From positions 1-64,000 of the forward strand of contig NZ_FYBQ01000008.1 in the NCBI RefSeq assembly GCF_900186125.1: a stretch of DNA of 64,000 nt. The letters run 5' to 3'. The translations under genes and the position numbers were made by a program. The DNA comes from Listeria goaensis. Its GTDB lineage: Bacteria; Bacillota; Bacilli; Lactobacillales; Listeriaceae. This document shows, piece after piece, positions 17,452-27,184 of this stretch. The notes beneath the pieces are model-generated. The model made no database searches. It was not told the DNA's origin and saw only the letters and a program-made list of their open reading frames with translations. The stretch's first letter is position 1. Every line of letters starts with the position of its first letter.

Positions 17452-17895
17452 ATGCCCATTATGGCGGAAAATGGAATTGATTTACAGTTGGAAGGAAAAA
17501 CGAAAAACGAAATTTTAGGAAAAATTGCCGAGGTCGCGCATCAAACGGGCAAAGTAAGCGATACGAAATTGTTTTTTGAAGATTTATGTAAGCGTGAACA
17601 AGAGTCGACCACTGGATTTGGCGGTGGCGTTGCGATTCCCCACGCCAAGTCAGACGCCGTGAATGAAGTTGGTATCTTATTTTTTAGAAGCACAGAACAA
17701 ATTGAATGGCAGGCACTGGACGGTGCGCCAGTATTTTGTTTTATTTGCTTGATGGTACCTGCAAATGGCGGCGAGGAACATTTAAAACTGTTGTCAAAGC
17801 TTAGCCGCAAATTGGTTGACCCTGATTTTGTAAGCGCATTAAAAACGGGTGAAGAGCATCAAATTTTAAGTCTCATTCGTTCAGTAATTTCTTAA
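17452..17895 (+). CDS. PTS fructose/mannitol-type EIIA
   Basis: 147 residues from the ATG at 17452 (TTGGAG upstream); the much longer in-frame reading lacks a ribosome site. The phosphorylated His is in GGGVAIPHAKSDAV. The domain accepts phosphate from HPr and passes it to EIIB. It opens an operon with EIIBC, M42 peptidase, a PatB-like enzyme and a PRD regulator, an order recalling E. coli frvABXR. Confidence 0.9.
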   Translation: MPIMAENGIDLQLEGKTKNEILGKIAEVAHQTGKVSDTKLFFEDLCKREQESTTGFGGGVAIPHAKSDAVNEVGILFFRSTEQIEWQALDGAPVFCFICLMVPANGGEEHLKLLSKLSRKLVDPDFVSALKTGEEHQILSLIRSVIS

Positions 17896-17912
17896 AAAAG
17901 GAGAGGTTTAGG

Positions 17913-19370
17913 TTGAAAATTGTAGCTATCACGAATTGTCCTGCTGGCATCGCCCACACGTATATGGTCGCTGAGGCGCTGGAGCGAAAAGCGGTATCGC
18001 TTGGGCATACGATTAAAGTGGAAACGCAAGGTGCGAGCGGGGTCGAAAACCACTTGACGCCGGCGGAAATTAAAGCGGCGGATTACGTCATTTTGGCGCT
18101 AGGACGCACGATTAGCGAAGATGACTATTTCCGTTTTGCTGGGAAAAAAGTAGTTGAAATTAAGGTTTCTGAAGCGCTTAAACAAATTGAAACGCTTTTT
18201 GATGATTTGGGTGCCAAAGCAACGACATTTGGCAGCGATCAAGCGGTTAAAATGGGCAAACAGGAAACGCCATCTGGTTCTGTTATGGGTCATCTGATGG
18301 CTGGCGTTTCAGCAGCACTTCCGTTTGTTATTGGCGGTGGTTTACTTGTTGCAATTGCTAATATGCTCGTGCAATTTGGCATGCCGTATACTGATATGAC
18401 AAACGGCGATCCGTCATTCACTTGGATTGTTGAGTCCATTGGTTATCTTGGCTTTAAATTTATGATTCCAATTATGGGCGCTTATATTGCGAGTTCAATT
18501 GGCGATAAGCCGGCATTTGCGCCTGCTTTCTTGGTAACTTATTTGGCGAATGATAACACGATGCTCGGCACACAATCAGGCGCTGGTTTCCTTGGTGCCG
18601 TTGTCCTCGGACTTGGCGTTGGTTATTTTGTGAAATACTTCCGTAAAGTGAAACTAGGCAAGGCACTTCAGCCGCTCCTAGGTTCGATGATTATCCCTTT
18701 TGTCACGTTATTTGTTTTTGGAATTTTAACCTACTACGTTCTTGGGCCTTTGATGGGTGGTATGATGGACGGCATGCTTCATTTCTTGAACACGATTCCG
18801 TCATCGATGAAATTTGCCGCGGCCTTCCTTGTTGGCGCTATGCTTGCCTTTGATATGGGCGGTCCGATTAATAAAACAGCCTGGTTCTTCTGCTTCGCTC
18901 TTCTGGATAAAGGGATTTACGATTGGTACGCAATTGTTGGTGTTGTGGCACTTATGCCACCAATGGCCGCTGGTATCGCTACATTTATTGCCCCGCGCCT
19001 GTTTACAAAACAAGAAAAAGGCGCTGCCATCAGCTCGATAATTGTTGGGGCTACCGTTGCAACAGAACCAGCAATTCCTTATGCGCTTGCCGCGCCGCTG
19101 CCGATGATTACGGCGAACACAATTAGTGGCGGAATTGCTGGCGTTCTAACGATTATGTTTGGTGTTGAACGTTTAGCACCAGGAATTGGAATTTTCGACC
19201 CGCTAATTGGACTTATGTCTCCTTGGTATTGGTTCTATCTGGCGCTATTCATTGGACTCGCGCTAAATATTTTCTTGATTATTACGTTAAAATCGATTTG
19301 GTTAAAACGGAAAGAGGCGAAATTAAAAAATGAAGAAAGACTTACTGAAACGACTGGTGAAGGCATCTAG
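17913..19370 (+). CDS. PTS fructose-type EIIBC permease
   Basis: 485 residues from a TTG with AAAAGGAGAGG upstream. Residues ~1-100 are the EIIB domain with the phosphocysteine in NCPAGIAHTYMVAEA. Residues ~120-470 are the fructose-family EIIC with multiple membrane helices (HLMAGVSAALPFVIGGGLL, DMGGPINKTAWFFC). The stop is 18 nt after the EIIA gene begins this transcription unit's second step, and the 3' end overlaps the M42 gene by 41 nt. The sugar is unknown; frv-type systems have no firmly assigned substrate. Confidence 0.9.
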   Translation: MKIVAITNCPAGIAHTYMVAEALERKAVSLGHTIKVETQGASGVENHLTPAEIKAADYVILALGRTISEDDYFRFAGKKVVEIKVSEALKQIETLFDDLGAKATTFGSDQAVKMGKQETPSGSVMGHLMAGVSAALPFVIGGGLLVAIANMLVQFGMPYTDMTNGDPSFTWIVESIGYLGFKFMIPIMGAYIASSIGDKPAFAPAFLVTYLANDNTMLGTQSGAGFLGAVVLGLGVGYFVKYFRKVKLGKALQPLLGSMIIPFVTLFVFGILTYYVLGPLMGGMMDGMLHFLNTIPSSMKFAAAFLVGAMLAFDMGGPINKTAWFFCFALLDKGIYDWYAIVGVVALMPPMAAGIATFIAPRLFTKQEKGAAISSIIVGATVATEPAIPYALAAPLPMITANTISGGIAGVLTIMFGVERLAPGIGIFDPLIGLMSPWYWFYLALFIGLALNIFLIITLKSIWLKRKEAKLKNEERLTETTGEGI

Positions 19371-20388
19371 CGTAAGCGGCGACGAAGAAGAAGTGCGACA
19401 AATTTTAAAGGAAGAACTAGGAAGTGTGGCCGATGAAATTAGTTACGATGGTTTAGGCAGCTTTATTGCGCGAAAAGGTTCTAGCGGCCCTAAAATTGCG
19501 GTCGTTGCGCACATGGATGAAGTTGGCTTTATCGTGAAACATATTACAGCAGATGGTTTCATTTATTTTGACACGGTTGGTTCGTTTTGGAGTCAAAGCT
19601 TACTGAATCACCGCGTTGAAATTCGTACGGAAGACGGGGCAAAGGTTTTAGGGATTATCGGGTCGGTTGCCCCGCATGCATTATCTGAAAGCGAGAAACA
19701 AAAACCTGCTGCTATTTCTGAAATGTTTATTGATATTGGCGCAGATTCTTATGAAGCCGTTCTAAAAAGAGGGGTTAACATCGGGGATTTTGTGACACCA
19801 GAAGCGAATTTTGCTGCTCTTTCAGACGATAAAATTCTCGGAAAAGCGCTCGATAATCGGGCGGGATGTGCGCTCATGGTGGAAATTTTCAAGGCATTTG
19901 ATAATGCGAATGCGACGCTTTACGGCGTGGCGACGGTGCAAGAAGAAGTCGGCCTGCGCGGGGCACAAACTTCGGTTCAAAAAATCGAGCCTGACATCGC
20001 CATTATTTTAGACACGCTCGTAGCAGGTGACACGCCGAACATCAACCCGATTCATTTCCCGCTAAAACTAGGCGGCGGTGCTGGCATTCCGCTTTTCGAT
20101 AAACGCTACTTGGCACACAAAAAACTGACAAAGGCTTTTAAAATGTTAGCAGGAAAACTGGATATTCCTTTGCAATTTTGCACGCTGAAAACGGGCGCAA
20201 CTGATGGCGGGCGCTACAACGTGATGGCTTCCGGGCGCCCGGTCATTGCCTTCACTTTGCCAACTCGTTATTTACACGCAAATTCAAGTATGATTTCCTG
20301 CTGCGATTACAATGCGACCAAGCAACTCGTTTCTTCCTTTGTAAACACATATAGCACGTCAGTCCATACGGAAATTAGTCAGTTTTAA
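19330..20388 (+). CDS. M42-family aminopeptidase (FrvX-like)
   Basis: 352 residues starting MKKDLLKRLVKASSVSGDEEEV, which aligns with the expected N-terminus despite the 41-nt overlap with EIIBC. Metal and catalytic sites: VAHMDEVGF, the bridging Asp in ALDNRAGC, EE in VQEEVGLRGA, LDTLVAGDT, and the C-terminal His in YLHANSS. M42 enzymes are dinuclear metallo-aminopeptidases forming large shells, and FrvX-type members sit in PTS operons. Here it probably trims the imported compound (inference). Confidence 0.9.
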   Translation: MKKDLLKRLVKASSVSGDEEEVRQILKEELGSVADEISYDGLGSFIARKGSSGPKIAVVAHMDEVGFIVKHITADGFIYFDTVGSFWSQSLLNHRVEIRTEDGAKVLGIIGSVAPHALSESEKQKPAAISEMFIDIGADSYEAVLKRGVNIGDFVTPEANFAALSDDKILGKALDNRAGCALMVEIFKAFDNANATLYGVATVQEEVGLRGAQTSVQKIEPDIAIILDTLVAGDTPNINPIHFPLKLGGGAGIPLFDKRYLAHKKLTKAFKMLAGKLDIPLQFCTLKTGATDGGRYNVMASGRPVIAFTLPTRYLHANSSMISCCDYNATKQLVSSFVNTYSTSVHTEISQF

Positions 20389-20396
20389 TACAAAAA

Positions 20397-20425
20397 CAAG
20401 GAAGCTTAAAAATTAAGCTTCCTTG
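20397..20425 (+). promoter_or_regulatory. Intercistronic hairpin
   Basis: CAAGGAAGCTTAA pairs perfectly with TTAAGCTTCCTTG around three A's, between the M42 and PatB-like genes. No T-run follows, so it is more likely an RNA-processing or stability element than a terminator. Confidence 0.5.
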
Positions 20426-20447
20426 CATAGTAGAAAGGGATTTTAAA

Positions 20448-21602
20448 ATGACCTATCATTTCGACCAAGTTATTGACCGGAGAAATACGTTTTGTACGCA
20501 GTGGGACTATATTCAGGACCGCTTTGGGGAGGAAGGCTTATTGCCGTTTTCCATTTCAGATACGGATTTCAAAGCGCCGGAACCTGTTATTCGAGCCGTT
20601 AGCGAACGCGTTTCGCACGGTATTTTTGGCTATTCGAGATGGAACCATCACGCCTTTAAATCGAGTATCACTGGTTGGTATAAAACGCGTTTTAATGCCA
20701 ATTTTGAAGAGGATTGGGTGCTTTATAGTCCGACTGTGTGTTACGCCATTTCCGTTTTAATTGAACTGAACAGTCGTCCGCATGATAAAATCGTCGTTTT
20801 CTCTCCGCTTTATGATGCTTTTTTCAACATCATTAAGGAGCAAAATCGTGAACTTGTCTTGAATCCATTGCATCTTGAAAACGGACGTTATACAATTGAC
20901 TTTCACTCACTTGAACAGGGACTTCAAACGGCTAAAGTGTTATTATTAACAAATCCGCACAACCCAACTGGGCGCGTTTTCTCAAAAGAAGAGCTTTTAA
21001 AAATTATGGCACTTTGTAAGGCATACGATGTTTTTCTGATTTCGGACGATATTCATATGGACATCGTGTATCCAGGCTCTGCCTATACGCCGGTTCTAAG
21101 CCTTGGCACGGAGCGGGTTGCGATTTGTTCGTCCGCAAGTAAAACGATGAATACGCCGGGGCTGATTGGCTCCTATTTGCTCGTTCCAGATGAAAATTTG
21201 CGGGAAAATTTTTTGCGCATTTTAAAGGGGCGTGATGCGCTTTCTTCGGTCAGCATTCTCGGCATGCACGCGCTAATCGCGGGGTATAATGAGGGGGCCG
21301 ACTACGTCGATGAACTGCTCATTTATTTGGATAAAAACATGAACCTCGTGCGCGATTTCTTTTCGGCCGAGTTACCAGGCATCGCATTTTTGAAACCCGA
21401 AGCCACGTATCTTGCTTGGCTAGACGCGAGGTCCCTCAATTTGACGGATGCCGCCATTCAAGAAGCGCTTGTCACAAAAGGAAAAGTGGCCGTCATGTCA
21501 GGCGCGACTTACGGAGCCAGTGGCTTCCTCCGCCTAAATGTCGCCTGCCCGGAAAGCAAACTTCTAGATGGACTTTCGCGCATGAAAAAAGCTTTAAATT
21601 AG
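20448..21602 (+). CDS. PatB/MalY-type PLP aminotransferase / C-S lyase
   Basis: 384 residues. The start of the protein (FDQVIDRRNTFCTQWDYIQD) and DTDFKAPEPV are typical of the MalY/PatB subgroup of fold-type I PLP enzymes. Further marks are NPHNPTGRVFS, SDDIHMDIVYPG, and the PLP lysine in SSASKTMNTPGL. These enzymes often cleave C-S bonds of cystathionine or cysteine conjugates. Its insertion into a PTS/peptidase operon suggests action on a transported cysteine-like conjugate (inference). It ends 13 nt before the PRD regulator. Confidence 0.85.
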   Translation: MTYHFDQVIDRRNTFCTQWDYIQDRFGEEGLLPFSISDTDFKAPEPVIRAVSERVSHGIFGYSRWNHHAFKSSITGWYKTRFNANFEEDWVLYSPTVCYAISVLIELNSRPHDKIVVFSPLYDAFFNIIKEQNRELVLNPLHLENGRYTIDFHSLEQGLQTAKVLLLTNPHNPTGRVFSKEELLKIMALCKAYDVFLISDDIHMDIVYPGSAYTPVLSLGTERVAICSSASKTMNTPGLIGSYLLVPDENLRENFLRILKGRDALSSVSILGMHALIAGYNEGADYVDELLIYLDKNMNLVRDFFSAELPGIAFLKPEATYLAWLDARSLNLTDAAIQEALVTKGKVAVMSGATYGASGFLRLNVACPESKLLDGLSRMKKALN

Positions 21603-21615
21603 GAGGTGAACAACT

Positions 21616-23361
21616 TTGAACGAGCGGCAAATGAACCTGATCCAACTACTATTACATCAAAATCAAACTGGTCCAGAGCTTGCCAAGCAATTATCGGCAT
21701 CAAAAAGAACGATTTTACGCGACATTCATGCGTTGAATGACGAACTCATTTTAGTGGCGAAAATTACTTCGGTTGAAAACGGCTACGCGCTTATCATTTC
21801 AAACGAAGATAGCTTTAATCAGCTTTTCAAGCGCACGGCAAGCGATGCGGAACTCCTTTTGTTTGAGCTAGCAACACGCGATTTTGTCACGCTCGATGAC
21901 TTATCTGAAACCTTATTTTTATCAAAACCGATGCTAACTGATAAAATGGCGTCGTTGAAACAAAGCTACGCGAAACGGCTTTCGATCCTGTCGAAAAAAA
22001 ATTATGGTCACTTTTTAGATGAGCCTAAGTCCCGCAAAATTACACTGCTCGCCAATTTGATTTTGCAGAAACCAGCTTTCTTTTTAACAAAACTTGGTTT
22101 GGCGCCTACTATTTTTGAGCGATTGACAGAAAATATACGCAGTGAGCGCCACGCGTTTCATTATGAACACGCCCACTCTGCCCAAATTGCAAGTATTTGT
22201 TTGGCCATTTATGCGCTGCGTTATGAAACCGATCTTCCTGACACAAAAATAAACGGCATTTTAGAACAATCTGGTATTTCTTGTGCCCATAATATCGGTA
22301 GTATGGTGCAAACTTTTCTTTCTGAGCAAAATAAACTGATTGCATCGCTTTCAACCGAAAAGATTTTAGATTTATTGCAACTTACTTGCGAGGAGCACGG
22401 GGCGCCTTTTTACGATATCGAACTGGCGACGAGTCTTGCGAGTCATCTGAAGCGAAGCGTTGCCTATCCGATTATTCTTGCGGACCGGAAGCTTCATAAT
22501 ATCGCGAATATTAAGGCGCTTTATCCGCTTGCTTTTGACCTTAGCATTCATTTTATTAGTCTTGTGAGGCAAACTTTCTCTGTCCAAATTTATGAGATTG
22601 ATTTGATTGGGCTGTATTTTTCTTGCGCGATGGACCGTGTTAAGACCGCGCCGATTGAACTCGTGCTTTTTTCTAGTCAATATGCGATTGCAAACATTAA
22701 TAAGCAGGCGATTGAGCGCGCGATTCCAGAAGTGAACGTTAAACTGGCGATGAATCTCGCCGAACTGCAAAGTTTGGTTCAAAATTGCGCGATTAAACTG
22801 GTTTTAAACAATCAAGACGGCGCCGCGCCGCAACTAGCAACCGAAAGTTATACAATCCGGCAAATCATGACGGAAACCGATTTACGAGCCATTCGCGACT
22901 TGCTCGAAAAAATTGATATTGAGCGGCATTTGGAAGATTATTTCCCGAAGACGACCGAAACCGAGTTCCACAACGAAAAAAACGCATGTTGGCAAACGGT
23001 CATTCAAGACTTAACGGCTTTTCTTGTGCAAAAAGGGATTTTATCGGCTGGCGAACGCGAAAAAATTGTGAGTCGGGAATCAAAAGAAAACAATTTGGTG
23101 ATTAACCATTTGGCTGTCCCGCACTGCACAACAAATCGCGGCACACCGTTTCTTGGTATCTTCGTCCATTTAAAACATGCTGTCCAAATTGAAGGAGAAA
23201 CCGTACAAAACGTCCTTTTATCTTGCATCAACCCGAATGTGCGTAACGAATTGAAAATTTTCAGCTACTTGTATGATGTTTTAAACAAAATCGACAGTAG
23301 TGTTATTTTAAGTTGGAAAACACACGGTGAATTCATGCGAAGTTTAAACCAAAAAGATTAA
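21616..23361 (+). CDS. PRD-containing transcriptional regulator with C-terminal EIIA domain
   Basis: 581 residues from a TTG behind AGGAGGTG. It has an N-terminal helix-turn-helix (LAKQLSASKRTILRDIHALND) and a second wing-helix segment. Two PRD-like regions follow (~170-390, with His residues such as HYEHAHSA and CEEHGAPF), then an EIIB-like linker without an obvious Cys. A C-terminal EIIA-like domain has His in HLAVPHCTTNRG. PTS phosphorylation of these sites normally couples activity to substrate supply. It is last in the operon and likely controls it. Confidence 0.85.
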   Translation: MNERQMNLIQLLLHQNQTGPELAKQLSASKRTILRDIHALNDELILVAKITSVENGYALIISNEDSFNQLFKRTASDAELLLFELATRDFVTLDDLSETLFLSKPMLTDKMASLKQSYAKRLSILSKKNYGHFLDEPKSRKITLLANLILQKPAFFLTKLGLAPTIFERLTENIRSERHAFHYEHAHSAQIASICLAIYALRYETDLPDTKINGILEQSGISCAHNIGSMVQTFLSEQNKLIASLSTEKILDLLQLTCEEHGAPFYDIELATSLASHLKRSVAYPIILADRKLHNIANIKALYPLAFDLSIHFISLVRQTFSVQIYEIDLIGLYFSCAMDRVKTAPIELVLFSSQYAIANINKQAIERAIPEVNVKLAMNLAELQSLVQNCAIKLVLNNQDGAAPQLATESYTIRQIMTETDLRAIRDLLEKIDIERHLEDYFPKTTETEFHNEKNACWQTVIQDLTAFLVQKGILSAGEREKIVSRESKENNLVINHLAVPHCTTNRGTPFLGIFVHLKHAVQIEGETVQNVLLSCINPNVRNELKIFSYLYDVLNKIDSSVILSWKTHGEFMRSLNQKD

Positions 23362-23408
23362 GTATTTGGTGGTATAATAAACTCATCTTAACTAAAGGAG
23401 TTACTTGT

Positions 23409-24932
23409 ATGAATAATCCCTATGTTCCACTAAATTTATTTACCAATTTTAAAGAATCCGCTGAGCGCTTCCCTGATGTGCCCATTTTCTTTGATGAAAC
23501 GCTCGCCGGATTTGCCGAACTTGGTCTAGAAACGACGTATGCTGGCTGTTTAGATGCGATTGTGCAGAAAGCCACACAGTTAAAAAAGGCGGGCGTCAAG
23601 AAAGCAGACAAAATCATCATTTACAAATCCGCAAAATTTGATACCTACTTGTTCGCCGTGGCCGCAAGTTACCTCGGGGCAGTCCCCGCAATGATTTCGC
23701 CACACCTTCCCACTACTACAATGGAAATTTTAGCAGAACGCTTAGATTTGCCCTTCTTACTTTTCGATGCAGCAACGGCTGACAAAGCCCGTGCAATCTC
23801 CAATTTGAGCACAGGCCAACTCATTTGCGCCGAGGAACTAGCAAGCTTCGCTGTAGAAAAAATCGCTGAGCAAGAAGAACTCCCAAAAGATATGATTTCC
23901 TACATGACGCACACGTCCGGCACAACTGGCATCCCGAAATTAATTGCCCACAGCGCAAACTCCATGGGTTGGCGCACCAAATGGCAGCGCAATATTTTAA
24001 GCCTTATTCGCGAAAAAGAATTAGCCGCTTTTCATATTTCGCCCGTTCATTCGCGCTTTAACATCGGCATTTCATCCTTGATGTCACAAGGCTTCCCGCT
24101 ACTTCCAATTGCAAATCCAACAAAAACGAGCATCGAACGACTTTTCAACAAATTCCAGCCGAAAATCGTCGAAACACACCCGAATAATTTCGTGCAGTGG
24201 GTTTCACTCGCTCGCGAAAAACCGGAAATTTTCAAGTCCATCAAATACTATCACTCCACCTTTGACGCCATCAACAAAGAAACCATGGCCACTTTCTTAA
24301 ACACATCTTCTGAAAAACGGCCAGTTTTCATGCAAGTTTACGGTCAAAGCGAGTGCGGGCCAATGATTTTGCGTTTCCATACAAAAAAAAGCCTGCAAAA
24401 CCTCGACGCCCGTAACATGGGTTACGGAATGAAGGGTTTAACTGAAGTTCGAATCGTAAATGATAAAGGTGAGCCCGTTCCAAACGGCACGCCCGGTAAT
24501 ATCCACATGCTTTCAAAAGGAAGAGCCCTTACCTATTTTAAAGAAGACGCGCGCTTCACTGAAAATACGTACGGCTTATGGTGGGACAGCGGCGATTACG
24601 GCGTAAAAAATGAAACCGGCGCCCTATACCTCCTTGACCGCCAAGTCGACCTCGTTGAAAATATCGAAAGCACCCTCGCAATTGAGGACAAACTGCTAGA
24701 TTCCCTCGATTTTCTCGATGAAGTTGTCATCATTCGCGGCAAAGACGGCAGTCCGCAGCCGATTATTTCAGTATGCGCCAACCACGAAATGAACTGGGAC
24801 GCCTGGTTTAACGAACTAACCGACCTCCCGCACATAAACGAACCAATCATCATGGCTTACGACGACATTCCTCGCACAGCCACAATGAAAGTCCAACGCT
24901 TACGCCTAGAGGAAGAGTTGAAAGCGAAGTAA
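23409..24932 (+). CDS. ANL-superfamily AMP-forming ligase (acyl-CoA synthetase-like)
   Basis: 507 residues, AAAGGAG before the ATG and its own TGGTATAAT -10 just upstream. The adenylation motif is YMTHTSGTTGIPK. The middle motif is VYGQSECGPM, and WDSGDYGVKNETGALYLLDRQ contains the A7/A8 Asp and hinge. The C-terminal subdomain ends with the expected lysine segment (ATMKVQRLRLEEEL). It activates a carboxylic acid as acyl-AMP; the acid and acceptor are unknown. The gene stands alone and has a terminator downstream. Confidence 0.85.
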   Translation: MNNPYVPLNLFTNFKESAERFPDVPIFFDETLAGFAELGLETTYAGCLDAIVQKATQLKKAGVKKADKIIIYKSAKFDTYLFAVAASYLGAVPAMISPHLPTTTMEILAERLDLPFLLFDAATADKARAISNLSTGQLICAEELASFAVEKIAEQEELPKDMISYMTHTSGTTGIPKLIAHSANSMGWRTKWQRNILSLIREKELAAFHISPVHSRFNIGISSLMSQGFPLLPIANPTKTSIERLFNKFQPKIVETHPNNFVQWVSLAREKPEIFKSIKYYHSTFDAINKETMATFLNTSSEKRPVFMQVYGQSECGPMILRFHTKKSLQNLDARNMGYGMKGLTEVRIVNDKGEPVPNGTPGNIHMLSKGRALTYFKEDARFTENTYGLWWDSGDYGVKNETGALYLLDRQVDLVENIESTLAIEDKLLDSLDFLDEVVIIRGKDGSPQPIISVCANHEMNWDAWFNELTDLPHINEPIIMAYDDIPRTATMKVQRLRLEEELKAK

Positions 24933-24967
24933 AATGCTACTTGATTTAGCGAAGTTAGAGCATTAAG

Positions 24968-25041
24968 AAAAACAAGCATAAATCTTGTAATAACACCATC
25001 TTAAAAAATGGCTTTTACTGGATTTATGCTTGTTTATTTTT
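24968..25041 (+). terminator. Terminator after the ANL ligase
   Basis: AAACAAGCATAAATC pairs with GATTTATGCTTGTTT across a large loop that holds a second CCAT/ATGG hairpin. T-rich sequence follows. It resembles the terminator at 14242. Confidence 0.65.
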
Positions 25042-25077
25042 ATGAAACAAAACCTTTATGTTCCATACACTCTTACA

Positions 25078-25797
25078 TTACCAAGACGTGTTAAACACTT
25101 CCACATCATTTGGCAAATCTTTCAATGCACTTTCAACTGATAGAATGACGTCATTTTTTACTACTTGAGCTTCCTGATTTCCATTTTTGACATACTCATT
25201 ATCATCTTCTTTTATATCCTCATAGCTAACATAGAGAACAAGTGCATCGTTACTAACAATTCCTTCTTTTGAATTGCTTCTTTCATACGAAGTTCTATAC
25301 TTTTCACTACTATCGTTCAGTTGAATTGACATAACATCAACATTTGTATTCTTTACAATAGATTTAGCATGCTCATCTCCAGATTTCTTACCAGTAGTAA
25401 TTAAATACTCAATATCTTTCTGCGTTAGCCTCTCTGGATGTGCATTATTTCTAATATAGATATACTCTGATTCCAACTGACTATTCTGTTGATAATAGTT
25501 TTTTTTCTTTACTGGTTTAAAACCTTTAGCATTTAATGTAGCATCAACTTGCTTAAAATCATAGATAGAATTCAAATATTCACTAAAGAAAAATAGATAA
25601 ATATTTTGTGCTTCCTTATATTCGCTCTCCGTTCCTATACCCTTTTCAGATGCTTCTTTTAAATTAAAATCAGCGGTTGGATAGATTGAAGCTGAAATAT
25701 CTTTAATATCTTTCATTTGTGACTCACTCCCATCAATATTCGTACACCCTGTTACAAATAATAAACTTATCATGATTAAAGCTATTTTCTTACGCAT
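25078..25797 (-). CDS. Lipoprotein of the LXG cassette (candidate immunity protein)
   Basis: 239 residues from the ATG at 25797, which overlaps the LXG stop by 8 nt; the longer upstream reading would run inside the LXG gene. The signal MRKKIALIMISLLFVTGC has a clear lipobox (VTGC). The mature part is polar and alpha/beta, with no recognised domain. An extracytoplasmic lipoprotein encoded directly after a secreted toxin is where an immunity protein would be expected. It would sit on the outer face of the membrane (inference). The gene is AT-rich like the rest of the cassette. Confidence 0.72.
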   Translation of the reverse strand: MRKKIALIMISLLFVTGCTNIDGSESQMKDIKDISASIYPTADFNLKEASEKGIGTESEYKEAQNIYLFFFSEYLNSIYDFKQVDATLNAKGFKPVKKKNYYQQNSQLESEYIYIRNNAHPERLTQKDIEYLITTGKKSGDEHAKSIVKNTNVDVMSIQLNDSSEKYRTSYERSNSKEGIVSNDALVLYVSYEDIKEDDNEYVKNGNQEAQVVKNDVILSVESALKDLPNDVEVFNTSW

Positions 25798-27184
25798 ATT
25801 TAACCAACTGCATATTGAAGTTATTTGCATCATTATAATCTTTAGGATCAACATAAAATTTCTCCCCCCATGAAGATACAACTAAACGGCCGTCATCTGT
25901 TTTTCCAGTAATACTAATTGCATGTCCACCTTCAGCAGTATATGCATTTTTACCTTCTTTATCTTCAAAAATAATTGGATTAACTGAAAGTATAAGTTCC
26001 CCGTCATTTTTATATTTATCATAATTTGAAACAGATGGCGTAATATTATTTTTAAAATCAACATTAATATTGTGGTCCTCTAAATATTGTGTGAGTCTAT
26101 GTTCGCGACTTTCTTGATTTGTTCCAGCTCCAACAGTGTCTGACTCATCTTCATTTTCGTCAAAAGTATCTCCCCACTTCCACCATAAAAATTCTTTAGG
26201 GTTATGGTTATCTTGTGAAGCATATAAATCTACTAAAAGAAAATTAAAATTAATTTTCTTTTCTCCATTCTCAGTTGAATATAAAGGAAATCCAAACTCT
26301 TTCTCAAACTCTTTTTCACTTCCCTCATATTGCTTTAAAAATCCATTAACAAGAGCTACATAGCCACAACCTTCATTTTCTAGTTTTTTCAGATAATCAG
26401 TCATTTCTTTTTGTGTCATATTCGGGTAATACTTGTGCAATATATCAATAATCTTTTGTTTTCCATTATAAAAATCTGCTAATGGACTAGATTGATCACC
26501 ACCATACAAGGGGTAATCATTGTAGACACCATCCAGCTTATCCATATTTTCGCGTGCAGACCATTTGCTCACTAAATCATTGGCCCAGTCCATATTCAAA
26601 GAATCCAAACTAAATATTCCAGTCGATGCGTCAAATCCTTTCCCACTTCCCATTTCTTTCAAACCGCTTTCAACAAAAGCTAAAAGACTTTCTATTTCTG
26701 TAAAAAGAGTGGCTGAGCGAGGATTAAACGCAAGTAATTTGTCTAGCTTCTCTTTTTGTGCTTGTTGCTGATTCTGATAGTGCTCTTCTAGTCCAATAAA
26801 GCCTTTCCCAAGAAAATTTTGAGGCGCTATTATCGTTAAGTGTTGAGCAAAATCTATCAAGTTTCCGAGCCGCGAAATTTGGCTTCGCAAAACATCTTCT
26901 TGTAGTGAATTTGTGTCAACATCAGCCTCATATTGGTTAGGTAATTTTTGTGCAGCCTTACTTAAATTTTCTGCTACCATAATAATGCCATTAATGAGTG
27001 GCAAATAGCCATCTTTAAAATAATTCTTTGCTGACTCATAAGTTTTTCCTTTTAATCTCTCTTCAATCACAAATCGATTTATCAAAGTTTTTATTTCTCC
27101 CAACAAATCAATTTGTTCCATACACATTTTTTCTATTTCCGAACCCTGTCCCATTGCATCTTCTAAAAACATATTAACACTCAT
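25790..27184 (-). CDS. LXG-type type VII secretion effector with papain/C39-like C-terminus
   Basis: 464 residues from the ATG at 27184, coupled to the upstream gene by an ATGA overlap. Residues ~1-200 are helical and fit an LXG-type targeting domain (begins MSVNMFLEDAM, ILV-rich helices). The C-terminal part carries GCGYVALVNGFL (Cys273), EGGHAISITG (His421) and VVSSWGEKF (437-440). That is the Cys, His, xSWG order of papain or C39-like peptidases, with Ser where papain has Asn. So it is probably a secreted antibacterial cysteine peptidase or a related fold; the target is unknown. No signal peptide, as expected for T7SS export. The core secretion genes are not in this window. Confidence 0.8.
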   Translation of the reverse strand: MSVNMFLEDAMGQGSEIEKMCMEQIDLLGEIKTLINRFVIEERLKGKTYESAKNYFKDGYLPLINGIIMVAENLSKAAQKLPNQYEADVDTNSLQEDVLRSQISRLGNLIDFAQHLTIIAPQNFLGKGFIGLEEHYQNQQQAQKEKLDKLLAFNPRSATLFTEIESLLAFVESGLKEMGSGKGFDASTGIFSLDSLNMDWANDLVSKWSARENMDKLDGVYNDYPLYGGDQSSPLADFYNGKQKIIDILHKYYPNMTQKEMTDYLKKLENEGCGYVALVNGFLKQYEGSEKEFEKEFGFPLYSTENGEKKINFNFLLVDLYASQDNHNPKEFLWWKWGDTFDENEDESDTVGAGTNQESREHRLTQYLEDHNINVDFKNNITPSVSNYDKYKNDGELILSVNPIIFEDKEGKNAYTAEGGHAISITGKTDDGRLVVSSWGEKFYVDPKDYNDANNFNMQLVKYA

